From CAIMUS01 sp963708455 (GTDB lineage: Bacteria > Pseudomonadota > Gammaproteobacteria > Competibacterales > Competibacteraceae), in NCBI GenBank assembly GCA_963708455.1, contig CAVPSQ010000003.1, positions 186,001 to 250,000 on the forward strand: a stretch of 64,000 bases of DNA, given 5' to 3'. Positions 28,036 to 36,856 of the stretch are shown one piece after another. The stretch's first letter is position 1. Each line of letters begins with the position of its first letter. A program made the position numbers and the translations under genes. A model generated the notes under the pieces. It searched no databases. It was not told the origin of the DNA and worked only from the letters and a program-made list of their open reading frames with translations.

Positions 28036-30070
28036 TTATCTCACCCTCATGCCGGGTTTGGCGCCGGTATCCACGTCCAGTAGGTAAACACCACTGTCGC
28101 TGTTGGCGGCCAGCACCATGCCTTGGGACAGGCCAAAACGCATTTTGCGCGGAGCCAGATTGGCGACCATCACTGTCAGACGTCCCTGCAATTGCTCCGG
28201 CCGATAGGCCGACTTGATACCGGCGAATACCTGCCGAGTTTCTCCGCCGAGTATCCAGGGTCAACCGTAACAGTTTGTCAGCACCCTCCACCGGAGCCGC
28301 GGCGACGATGCGCACCACCCGCAGGTCCACTTTCATGAAATCGTCCAGAGTAATCTGCGGTGCCAGCAGCGGGTTGGCAGTCAGCAGATTGGCGGGCGGA
28401 GCGCCGACCCCGACAGCGGTCAGATCCTGTTGCGAGGCCGCCAGCATAACCGCAACCTGACCGGCTTCCACCCGCTGTATCAGGGGCTGAAAGGGAGCAA
28501 TGACGTGATCCAGCAGCGGCTGCTGCCGATCGGCCCAGCACAACGGTGGAATACACAGAAAAGCTTCGACCTGTGCAGCGACCTGAGGTAATACCGGCTT
28601 CAGGTAGATCATCAGGACCCGAAACAGGTTCAAGCCCATGCTGCACACTGCTTGCACCTGCGCGTCCTGCTCGATCTGCTTAGCCAATAACCAGGGTTTC
28701 TGCTCGTCGATGTATTGATTGGCGCGGTCGGCCAGCGCCATGATTTCCCGCATGGCGCGGCTGAATTCGCGATTCTCGTAAGCCTGCGCAATGACTTCGC
28801 CGGCATTGACGCAGGCTTCCCATAGTGCGGGGGCCGCCACATTGCCCGCCAGCCGACCGGCGCAAAGCCGGGTGATAAAACCGGCGCAGCGGCTGGCGAT
28901 ATTCACCAGCTTGCCTACCAGATCGCTATTGACCCGTTGCTGGAAATCCTCCAGGTTCAAATCCAGGTCGTCGATGCGGTCGTTCAGTTTGGTGGCGAAA
29001 TAATAGCGTAACCACTCCGGGCGCAGATGGTCGAGATAGGTGCGCGCTTTGATGAATGTGCCGCGCGATTTGGACATTTTCTGGCCATCGATGGTCAGGA
29101 AACCGTGGCAGAACACGGCGATCGGCTTGCGAAAGCCTGCGCCATCGAGCATGGCGGGCCAGAACAGCGTATGGAAATAGGCGATATCCTTGCCGATGAA
29201 ATGGTACAGCTCCGCCGCGCTGTCGTAGCGCCAGAACGCCTCGAAGTCCAGGCCGGAGCGCAGGCAATAGTTTTTAAAGCTGGCCATGTAGCCGATCGGC
29301 GCATCGAGCCAGACGTAAAAATACTTGCCCGGAGCGTCCGGAATCTCGAAACCCCAGTAGGGCGCGTCCCGGGAAATATCCCACTCCTGTAAGCCTGCAT
29401 TGAACCACTCGGCCAGTTTGTTGGCCATTTGCTCCTGCACATGCCCGCCCTGAACCCAGGCTTTGAGCATATCCGCAAAATGGTCCAGTTTGAAAAAATA
29501 GTGCAGGGATTCTTTTTCGATCGGCACGGCTCCGGACAGCACCGAGCGGGGATTTTTCAGATCCGTAGGCGAATAGGTAGCGCCGCAGACCTCGCAACTG
29601 TCGCCGTACTGGTCTGCCGCCCCGCAGCGGGGACACTCGCCTTTAATAAACCGGTCCGGTAGGAACATCTGCTTGACCGGGTCATACGCCTGGACGATGA
29701 CGCGCTGCACGATATGGCCTTTTTCTTTAAGGCGCTGGTAGATCAGTTCAGCGAAATGGCGGTTTTCCGGGGAATGGGTGGTATAGTAATTATCGAAAGC
29801 CACCAGAAAATCGGCGAAGTCGGCGCGGTGCTCGACGCCGATGCGTTCGATCAATTGCTCTGGCGTAACGCCATCCTGCTGCGCGCGCAGCATGATGGGG
29901 GTGCCGTGAGCGTCGTCGGCGCAGACATAAATACACTGATGGCCGCACAATCGCTGGAAGCGCACCCAGATGTCGGTCTGGATGTACTCGACCAGGTGAC
30001 CCAGATGGAGAGGACCGTTAGCATAGGGCAGCGCGCTGGTGACTAGAATTTTGCGTGAGTGAATTGGCAT
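28036..30070 (-). CDS. metG: methionyl-tRNA synthetase, one frameshift in the C-terminal domain
   Basis: Class I synthetase charging tRNA-Met, about 677 residues. The HIGH-type motif is HLGH (22-25). The zinc knuckle has four Cys in CPRCG...CEVCG, the KMSKS motif is intact, and the helical anticodon-binding domain follows. The C-terminal tRNA-binding (dimerisation) domain starts normally (VDLRVVRIVAAAPVEGADKLLRL) but shifts frame near 28254: an extra A after CTGGAT sends the direct reading to a stop at 28028, while skipping it restores GGETRQVFAGI and an end GAKPGMRVR with TAA at 28036-28038. The gene is essential and single here, so a sequence error is likely; loss of only the appended domain would be tolerable. 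Confidence 0.93.
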
Positions 30071-30220
30071 ACTGTGGGTGACTTTGGGAACTCTTGATAC
30101 AAGCTATGTTACCTTACTGTTTTCTGTTTAGGGCAATTAAACTCGTTAGCCTGCAGGGATGGTCTTGTCAAGAGACTATGCGGTTGCCGCTACAGTGGGT
30201 TACCGTGACAATCCCCGTAG

Positions 30221-30289
30221 GTTGGGTTAGGTGCGCCCTGCACCGAGTCAACAGCCAGCAGTGGCGGTATACGCGCACCGTAACCCAAC
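30221..30289. repeat. imperfect inverted repeat (GTTGGGTTA...TAACCCAAC)
   Basis: Arms GTTGGGTTAGGTGCG (30221-30235) and CGCACCGTAACCCAAC (30274-30289) pair with one bulged base across a 38-base loop. They lie in the 301-base gap between metG and the TPR lipoprotein gene. Dispersed palindromes of this GTAGGTTGGGTTA style are common in proteobacterial genomes. Nothing else could be assigned in this gap. Confidence 0.55.
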
Positions 30290-30371
30290 AGGGGAGCCAA
30301 ATTTTCATCCCGCGGTGTGCTCTTTTTCCTCCAGAGCATGACCAGTTAGATTGTGCTTACAGCACTACCCG

Positions 30372-33300
30372 ATGAGCATCTTGCCGACCCTAGTGAGACC
30401 AGAATTGAAGAAGAGGATTAGTGTAGTTTGTTGTAAGCTGCTGGCGTTGGCGCTGGCGTTAGGCTCCGTGAATCTGCTGCATGGCTGCGGTGAAAAGCTG
30501 ACAGAGGCGCAGTATGTGGAACGGGCCAGAGAATCTATGGATAAAGGCGAATTGCACAACAGCGTCATTAACCTTAAGAATGCCCTGCAAGAAAATCCCG
30601 CCAACGCGGAGGCCCGCGCTCTATTAGGTCAGGTCTATGTCGAGATAGGCGATGGCGCAGCAGCGGAGAAGCAACTGCGCCAGGCTCTGGAGCATGGCAT
30701 GGCCGCTGAATCGGTGGCGGTACCGCTGGCTAGAGCTTTCCTGATGCAAGGTAAATTTGCCGATTTGCTGAATATCAACGTAGATCCGGCCCTGTTGAAC
30801 GCGGATGCCGGAGCGGAAATTCTCGCTCTTAAAGGACGTGCCTACCTGTCCCAGAATAACTTGGACGAGGCGGCTAAGGCATTCAATCTGGCGTTGGCGA
30901 CCAAACAGGATTCGGCCCCGGGTCTGCTGGGACAGGCATGGTTAAGCGTCCGGCAGCGACAATGGGATGAAGCACGGCGTTGGAACGGACAGGCCCTGGC
31001 GGCGGCGCCGGCTCTTGCCGAAGCCTGGAGCCTGCAGGGAGATTTGGATTATGAAGCAGGCAATTTACAGCAGGCTGAGGCTGCCTATTCCAAGGCTATA
31101 CCGCAGCGGATGATCGCTCATGATGATTACCTCAAACGGGCGCTGATACGTATAGCTCTCAAAAATTATCAAGGCGCCCAGGATGACGTTCAGGCAGTCG
31201 CCAAAGGGGCTCCTCGCTACCCAGGGGTTCACTATGTAGCCGGACGCATCCACTTCGAGCAGCAGCGCTTTGCGGATGCGCAGACAGCTTTCGAACAGGA
31301 ATTGAACAACAACGCTAATCATATTGAAGCTTTGTACTATCTGGGCTTGTCCCATCTTGCCTTGAATCATCCTCAGCAAGCCGAAGATGCATTCAAGCGC
31401 CTTGCCAATCTGTTACCGGATTCGTCTCAGGCCAGCAAGTTATTAGCCGAGGCGTATGTGCGCAATAAACAATTCACCAATGCCGAAGCGGTGTTGCAGT
31501 CTATCTTACAGCGCACGCCCAGTGATTCCGATGCACTCAGTCTGATAGGTAGGATGCGTGTAGCCCAGGGCGAGGCCGGCCAGGGCATCGATTATCTGAA
31601 GAGAGTAACCCGTTCACAACCAGATTCCGCCGATGCCCGGTTGCAGCTGGGCATCAGCCTGATAGAGAAAGGCGACCAGGAAGAAGGCATCAGGGAATTG
31701 CAGAAAGCAATTGAACTTAACCCCCGGTTACAGGCGGCGGACGTGACACTGATTCTCAGTGAACTGCGGGCCCAAGCCTTCGATAAGGCGCAGCAGGCGG
31801 CTGCCCGGTTGGTTGCCAAGCAGCCGGATGAACCGCTGTCGCATACTCTACTAGGCCAGGTCTATCAATCCCAGGGTCAGTTGCAGCAGGCCCGCGAGCG
31901 CTTCGAGCAGGCTCTCAAGCTAAACCCAGACTTTGCCGAGGCCGCCGTGAGTTTAGCCCGCCTGGATGTTGCTGCAGGCAATTATGCTGCCGCCGAAACC
32001 CGCTACCGCAAGATCCTGCAAACTAACTCCACTAGCCTGGAGGCGATGCTGGGTTTGGCCGATCTTGCCCGGCAAAAGGGTGACACCAGGCAGGTGCTGG
32101 ACTGGCTGGAAAAGGCGCGCGGGCAATATCCGGATGACTGGCAGGTCGGTCTTGGGCTGGTGCAGAATTCGCTTGACCGCAATGAGCAACGTAATGCGCT
32201 TGAACAAGCCACAAACCTATATAAAGCCAATCCTGCCAATCCGGCCGTGTTACGGGGTCTTGGTTTAACCCAGTTGGCAAACCGTAACAGTAGCGAGGCG
32301 CAGTCGAGTTTCAGCCGGTTGGCCGAACTGCAGCCCCGCTCCCCGGAAGCTCAGTATCTACTGGCGCTGACGCAACAGCAGGCCAACAACCCACAAGCTG
32401 CCGTTGCCGCTTTGGACAAAGCCCTGAGCTTACAAAATAATTATCTGCCTGCTTTGGTGGCCAGAAGCACCCTGTATTTACAGGAGCAGCGCTTCGATAA
32501 GGCTCTGGCCGACGCGCGCACCGTACAGACCTTATATCCCGACCAGGCGGTTGGTTACCAGCTGGAAGGCGACAGCTATCTTCAACAAAAGAATTATACG
32601 CAGTCGATTGCCGCTTACCGTAAGGCTTATGAGAAAGAGCCTGATAGCCGTTTGCTGCAGCAACTTGGTAACGCCCAATGGTTGAGCGGTGATCGAGAAC
32701 AAGCCTTGGCGACATTACGTGAGTGGCTGCAAACACACCCCCAGGATATCCCGGTCGCAACGCAGCTTGCCGATTACTTTAATCAGTGGGAACGCCAAGC
32801 TGAAGCTATCGGAGTTTACGAGCAACTTGCCGAACGTGCGGCCAACCAGCCGGAAAGTGCCGGGCGCCAACAAGGCGTCACCCCGGCCGATAACCTGTTA
32901 AATCAGACCTACCTGCAGCGAGGGGAATATGATAAGGCGCTTGCGGCCGCCTCTAAACTGAGCAAGCAATGGCCTGATGAACCAGGGCCTTATAACCTGC
33001 TCGGTGCGGCCTATATGGCTAAAGGCGCTTTGAACGAAGCGCGCGAAGCCTTCCAACAGGTGCTTAAGTTGGAGCCGAATTCTGTTCCCGCACAGCTAAA
33101 CCTGGCGCAGCTGGATTTGAGAGTCGGCGACAAAAACGCAGCCGAGCAACGTTATCGCCAAATCCTGGGCCGAGACCAGGGCAATCCGGTCGCCACTGTA
33201 AAATTGGTCCAGCTGCTGGGCGACCGTGCTGAAGCTTTGCCATTACTTGAAAAAGCATGGGAACGACAGCCACCTTTGAACCTCGATATCGGTCTTATGC

Positions 33301-34355
33301 TGGCCCAGGCTTATCTGGACGGCAAACAGCAAGCGCAAGCTCTGCCTTTGATAAAGCAATTGCGGGCAGCTTATCCGAGTGAGGCTCGCGTCGTACGGGC
33401 GCTAGGATTGGCGCAAACGGCCACTGGGGACAACGCCAGTGCGCTGATCAGTTTTCAAAAACTTACCCAACTGGAGCCTCAAGCTGCCGAGCCTTGGTAC
33501 TGGGTTGCGATGGCCCAGGGCGCGCTAAAGAATTACCAGGCGACGGATGAGGCGCTGAACAAGGCCCTGCAACTGCAAAATAAGTACTTGCCTGCGTTGG
33601 AAGCCAAGGCCAGGCTGCAACAGCAAAACAACCGCTTAAAAGAGGCTCTGGAAACGGCGAGCCGCATTCAAGCGCTCTATCCCGCCTTGGGCAACGGCTA
33701 TGTCCTGGAAGGCGATATTCGTTTGCAACAGAAAGATTATGCCAACGCCACCGTCGCCTACCAGTCCGCCTACGCCAAAGTTCCCAGCAGACGCTTGGCG
33801 TTTGCGGTCAGCTCTGCACAGTTCTGGGCCGGCGACGGGAATGCTGCCATAACCACCTTGAAGAAGTGGCTGGAGACCAACCCTGCCGACCTTGAGACCA
33901 GAAAGCAGATGGCGGAGTACTTGTTGTCTCTTGACCGTCGGCACGAAGCGTTGCAAGAGTACGCACAGCTTGCCCAAAAGCTGCCAGACGATGCGGTCAT
34001 GTTCAATAACCTGGCCATCCTGTATCAAAAGGAAGGCGATCAACGCGCACTCGATCATGCTGAACGGGCGCTGCAACTGGCACCAGACGATCCGCAAATC
34101 AAAGATACACTCGGTTGGATCCTAGTGCAGATCGGCCAAGTGCAGCGGGGACTAGAATTATTGCAACAAGCAGTCACCAAAGCACCCGGACTGGCTACGC
34201 TACGCTACCATCTGGCTGTTGCCCATGATAGAGCAGGGCGTCCGGCTGAAGCGCGCCGGCAATTAGAGCAGGTACTGAAAAATGATGCCTCGTTTCCAGA
34301 ACGGCAAGCAGCCAGAGAATTGCTGGATCGCTTGAGTAAGACTAAGGCGCAGTAA
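30372..34355 (+). CDS. large PrsT-like TPR-repeat lipoprotein
   Basis: 1327 residues from ATG 30372. The N-terminus has a signal peptide ending in a lipobox (VNLLHGC, the lipidated Cys near residue 39), then tetratricopeptide repeats to the C-terminus (for example PLSHTLLGQVYQSQGQLQQA and PYNLLGAAYMAKGALNEA). It is clearly related to PrsT at 19.7 kb: the first mature residues (RARESMDKGELHNSVINLKN) correspond to EEARAYLKQGKVNAAIIQLKN, and both end with a similar segment. The extra length suggests internal repeat duplication. It should sit on the inner face of the outer membrane or in the periplasm as a scaffold for polysaccharide or PEP-CTERM protein export. It is a single-gene unit with no partner on either side. 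Confidence 0.9.
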   Translation: MSILPTLVRPELKKRISVVCCKLLALALALGSVNLLHGCGEKLTEAQYVERARESMDKGELHNSVINLKNALQENPANAEARALLGQVYVEIGDGAAAEKQLRQALEHGMAAESVAVPLARAFLMQGKFADLLNINVDPALLNADAGAEILALKGRAYLSQNNLDEAAKAFNLALATKQDSAPGLLGQAWLSVRQRQWDEARRWNGQALAAAPALAEAWSLQGDLDYEAGNLQQAEAAYSKAIPQRMIAHDDYLKRALIRIALKNYQGAQDDVQAVAKGAPRYPGVHYVAGRIHFEQQRFADAQTAFEQELNNNANHIEALYYLGLSHLALNHPQQAEDAFKRLANLLPDSSQASKLLAEAYVRNKQFTNAEAVLQSILQRTPSDSDALSLIGRMRVAQGEAGQGIDYLKRVTRSQPDSADARLQLGISLIEKGDQEEGIRELQKAIELNPRLQAADVTLILSELRAQAFDKAQQAAARLVAKQPDEPLSHTLLGQVYQSQGQLQQARERFEQALKLNPDFAEAAVSLARLDVAAGNYAAAETRYRKILQTNSTSLEAMLGLADLARQKGDTRQVLDWLEKARGQYPDDWQVGLGLVQNSLDRNEQRNALEQATNLYKANPANPAVLRGLGLTQLANRNSSEAQSSFSRLAELQPRSPEAQYLLALTQQQANNPQAAVAALDKALSLQNNYLPALVARSTLYLQEQRFDKALADARTVQTLYPDQAVGYQLEGDSYLQQKNYTQSIAAYRKAYEKEPDSRLLQQLGNAQWLSGDREQALATLREWLQTHPQDIPVATQLADYFNQWERQAEAIGVYEQLAERAANQPESAGRQQGVTPADNLLNQTYLQRGEYDKALAAASKLSKQWPDEPGPYNLLGAAYMAKGALNEAREAFQQVLKLEPNSVPAQLNLAQLDLRVGDKNAAEQRYRQILGRDQGNPVATVKLVQLLGDRAEALPLLEKAWERQPPLNLDIGLMLAQAYLDGKQQAQALPLIKQLRAAYPSEARVVRALGLAQTATGDNASALISFQKLTQLEPQAAEPWYWVAMAQGALKNYQATDEALNKALQLQNKYLPALEAKARLQQQNNRLKEALETASRIQALYPALGNGYVLEGDIRLQQKDYANATVAYQSAYAKVPSRRLAFAVSSAQFWAGDGNAAITTLKKWLETNPADLETRKQMAEYLLSLDRRHEALQEYAQLAQKLPDDAVMFNNLAILYQKEGDQRALDHAERALQLAPDDPQIKDTLGWILVQIGQVQRGLELLQQAVTKAPGLATLRYHLAVAHDRAGRPAEARRQLEQVLKNDASFPERQAARELLDRLSKTKAQ

Positions 34356-34372
34356 GCAACTATAACGATCCT

Positions 34373-34412
34373 GTCAAACAACACTGGGATGCGTCAAACA
34401 ACACTGGGATGC
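34373..34412. repeat. perfect 20-bp tandem duplication
   Basis: GTCAAACAACACTGGGATGC occurs twice head to tail (34373-34392 and 34393-34412), 18 bases after the TPR lipoprotein gene. The flanking 34356-34583 gap has no supported gene. This could be slippage or a target-site-like duplication. Confidence 0.8.
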
Positions 34413-34583
34413 GATTGTCGTGATCGCGCTCACCCATCTGAGCAAGAAGACGCCGCTGGCGATAGCGGCTAAAGGTACTTATCAACAACGTTTTTTACGG
34501 CCTTGTTTCCAGCCAGACTGGTGGTGCGGACGGTCGGGCGAATGTTCCAGCCACCCGATAAAGCCGATCGCTAGAATTCGCCG

Positions 34584-35240
34584 TTACGCAATCGGGCCAA
34601 GGTCTTTTATTTTCCTGGCCGGTGTGCCGCCCCACATTTCATTCGCCGGAATGAGGGTGCCTACCACTGCTACAGAGCCGGCAACCAGTATGGCGTTTTC
34701 ACCCAGCGTTACTCCCGGCATGACGGTGCAGTTAATGCCTACCACCGCATTTTTACCGATCTTCACCGGTTGCAAGAAGATTTCGTCATGAGTAATAAGA
34801 TGGGCGACGATCACGGAGTTCTGTCCGATGGTGCACAAATCAGCAAAGCATAGCAAGGGTAAGTCGCGCAGCACGCCTCCAAAGGCCACCTGTTTGCCCA
34901 CATCGGCACCTAGCAGCGCATGAATCAGCGCCTGCGTAAACACCGTAGTAAAAGGCATTAAAGCTTTCATCGCCAGGTCGGTCAACACCGCATAGAGTTT
35001 CCAGCGGGTGAATTCGGTGGAATGCATGCTGAAGCGGCCTATAGGATAGGGCTGGATTTTCTGCAACACCGCCAGTAACAATCCACTGTAAAGTCCATAA
35101 GCCAATAAAAAAACGGCTACGTCCAGTACGACATGGTAGGGGTGATCGAGTGACAGCAGCCAAACGGTGGCGACACTCGCGCATAGCAGGATGGCGATGC
35201 ACAGCGTGGATAGTAGGAAATCAAGAGGACCTGTTTTCAT
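34584..35240 (-). CDS. membrane-anchored hexapeptide (LbH) acyltransferase
   Basis: 218 residues from ATG 35240. The N-terminal half has two membrane segments (LLSTLCIAILLCASVATVWLL and VVLDVAVFLLAYGLYSGLLLAVL). The C-terminal half is a left-handed beta-helix with hexapeptide repeats (IGKNAVVGINCTVMPGVTLGENAILVAGS), ending in the GGTPARKI motif typical of sugar or thiol acyltransferases. The layout recalls the C-terminal region of Pls/PosA-type enzymes. It would transfer an acetyl or other acyl group to a membrane-associated acceptor. The start was placed downstream of the terminator-like hairpin at 35253-35282, since an upstream extension would read through that hairpin. It lies just downstream of the PEP-CTERM gene on the same strand. 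Confidence 0.75.
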   Translation of the reverse strand: MKTGPLDFLLSTLCIAILLCASVATVWLLSLDHPYHVVLDVAVFLLAYGLYSGLLLAVLQKIQPYPIGRFSMHSTEFTRWKLYAVLTDLAMKALMPFTTVFTQALIHALLGADVGKQVAFGGVLRDLPLLCFADLCTIGQNSVIVAHLITHDEIFLQPVKIGKNAVVGINCTVMPGVTLGENAILVAGSVAVVGTLIPANEMWGGTPARKIKDLGPIA

Positions 35241-35252
35241 GGGCCTGAAGAT

Positions 35253-35282
35253 AAAAAAGCCTGCGGGTAAACCCCCGCAGGC
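35253..35282 (-). terminator. Rho-independent terminator after the PEP-CTERM gene
   Basis: On the minus strand GCCTGCGGG and CCCGCAGGC (stem 35274-35282 / 35259-35267, 6-base loop) are followed directly by six T (35258-35253). It lies 24 bases after the PEP-CTERM stop and 13 bases before the next start, so it probably separates the two transcripts. Confidence 0.85.
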
Positions 35283-35305
35283 TTTAGGGAACACGTAGTC
35301 GCGGT

Positions 35306-36328
35306 TTAGCTGGAGAGCTTACGACGCCGCAAGGAAGCAAGCCCCATACCCAGGGCGCCGATTCCCAACAAAGCCACCGAATCAGGTTCAGGAACTGTGA
35401 AACTGTTGCTGGCGTCGGCCTGGAACATGACGCGGTCGGGCATCGTACCGCCCTCAGCAGCGGTACAACCATTGCAAGGCCCTACCGACGGTGCGCCAGA
35501 ACCAGGGACAGGCGCCACTCCGCCCGGTCCAAACACAAATGCCGCCGACGGATTGGTCGCGATGAAGTTCAATGTCTGTTGTGTGCTGAAGTTCATATTA
35601 AATCTGGAACCTACCAGTGCTGCGCCGCCCAGGAAGAAAGCGGGATCGACACTCTTTACCTCAATCGTGAGCCTGGTTGAACCATTACCGTTGATGCTGC
35701 CTACGCCGAAATAATTATCAATACCAAAAGCATCCAGAGGATTGGTCAAACCACCAGCGTTGGCGCCTGAACTTCTGGTGAAACCGCCGACCGAGGCGAC
35801 ACCACTGGGCAGGATTACACCAGTCAGGATAGGTGCGCCGCTCCCGAGATTAGTGTCGTTGAAACCTGTGCCGGCGAGCATATCGGAATTTCTGGGCGAT
35901 TGATACCAAATCTCAAAGAAGTTGGTTCCTCCAGTAATGGAGGCAAACTCGGCGGTGCCGCCGGCTGTTCCGCCACCCGTGACGCTGGTGAACTGTTCCC
36001 GGAATCCCACTACAAACGTCCATTCGCATGTGCCAAGGCAGGTGCCAGTAATGCTGTCACCGTTGGCATCGTTGAAACTTCCCAAGGAGGCCTGTGCATA
36101 GGTTTGGAAAGTCATACCCACTGTTGGTGGCCCGTTTACGTTGCTGCCAGGGTCGGCGACCGACAGGGCATTTCCAACGTTCCAGTCGAGTACCGAAACG
36201 CTGTATGGGTTAATGCCACCGACGATACCGTTCGGATCGATTTGCACAATGCTGTCGGCCTGTGCTCCGGCGCCCCAGCTTAAACCTGCGGCAGCGACGA
36301 TGGCAGTGCATAATGAAGTTTTTTTCAT
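35306..36328 (-). CDS. PEP-CTERM sorted extracellular protein
   Basis: Secreted protein of 340 residues from ATG 36328 (AGGAG 10 bases upstream). A signal peptide (MKKTSLCTAIVAAAGLSWGAGAQA) is followed by a low-complexity, Gly/Asn/Ser/Thr-rich domain. At the C-terminus is a complete sorting signal: the VPEPDS motif, a hydrophobic helix (VALLGIGALGMGLASL) and a basic tail RRRK. Exosortase would cut at PEP and attach the protein to the surface or exopolysaccharide; the exosortase gene itself is not in the window. Two Cys pairs occur in CLGTCEW and PCNGC. The upstream region has a sigma-54 promoter and three operator-like repeats, so expression is probably under PrsK/PrsR control. Confidence 0.93.
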   Translation of the reverse strand: MKKTSLCTAIVAAAGLSWGAGAQADSIVQIDPNGIVGGINPYSVSVLDWNVGNALSVADPGSNVNGPPTVGMTFQTYAQASLGSFNDANGDSITGTCLGTCEWTFVVGFREQFTSVTGGGTAGGTAEFASITGGTNFFEIWYQSPRNSDMLAGTGFNDTNLGSGAPILTGVILPSGVASVGGFTRSSGANAGGLTNPLDAFGIDNYFGVGSINGNGSTRLTIEVKSVDPAFFLGGAALVGSRFNMNFSTQQTLNFIATNPSAAFVFGPGGVAPVPGSGAPSVGPCNGCTAAEGGTMPDRVMFQADASNSFTVPEPDSVALLGIGALGMGLASLRRRKLSS

Positions 36329-36398
36329 GAATCTATGTCTCCTGGTTCGGTTTGAACTTGACAAGGTTAGAGATGAAAACTCTCCCAATCGAAACTAA

Positions 36399-36414
36399 TG
36401 CACACAACATACCA
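36399..36414 (-). promoter_or_regulatory. putative sigma-54 promoter of the PEP-CTERM gene
   Basis: On the minus strand the sequence is TGGTATGTTGTGTGCA. The invariant GG and GC dinucleotides are 10 bases apart, as required, and most other positions match the TGGCACG-N4-TTGCA consensus. Transcription would start near 36388, leaving a leader of about 60 bases before ATG 36328. Confidence 0.65.
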
Positions 36415-36486
36415 ATTTTTTAAAAACATTTAATTTCATTAAGTTAGCATCTTCAATCGAGCGACAGTGATTTTTAGAGAGCGTAA

Positions 36487-36695
36487 ACTGTAAAAAAAAC
36501 TGACAGTATTAACTCGTCTCAATCTGTTCAAAAAATCGCGAAATCTTAATTTTTAATTAAAAATCAATAGCTTAGATTTAATTATCGAGTGTAAAATTTT
36601 CTGACACTATTAAACTTCCTTTATGTTAGAAATCCATTTATTATAATAAAAACAGCGACTTAAATAACTTAGTTACTGTAAAATTTATTGACAGT
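36487..36695. promoter_or_regulatory. three 21-bp inverted repeats, candidate PrsR enhancer sites
   Basis: Copies at 36487-36507 and 36675-36695 are ACTGT-N11-ACAGT. The copy at 36588-36608 is AGTGT-N11-ACACT, where both arms changed together and the palindrome is kept. The 11-base cores share AAAA, four A/T bases, then YTG. Copy centres lie about 110, 210 and 297 bases upstream of the predicted sigma-54 start, the usual place for activator sites. The whole 36329-36856 gap is AT-rich and holds no gene. Confidence 0.7.
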
Positions 36696-36856
36696 TGATG
36701 ATGCGCGACTTATTTTTCACAATGATCATGGCCTGGATCAACTAGTTCATAGAATTTCAATATTGCTTTAACTAGAGCTGGCAATCAAGCAAAATCGCTG
36801 CGGCAGGGAAAGCGGGGTCGTGCGGCCGGTGGGCTTGCGTCACAGCCGCCAGGCAG

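Noticed and set aside
34420..34791. Plus-strand frame of 123 codons after the tandem repeat
   Set aside because: Its second half is antisense to the hexapeptide acyltransferase. The VKQHWDAIV start faintly recalls ISL3 transposases, but the following residues do not continue the match.
36487..36695. CRISPR array
   Set aside because: Only three 21-bp repeats with unequal spacing (101 and 87 bases) and no cas genes; the arrangement fits activator sites instead.
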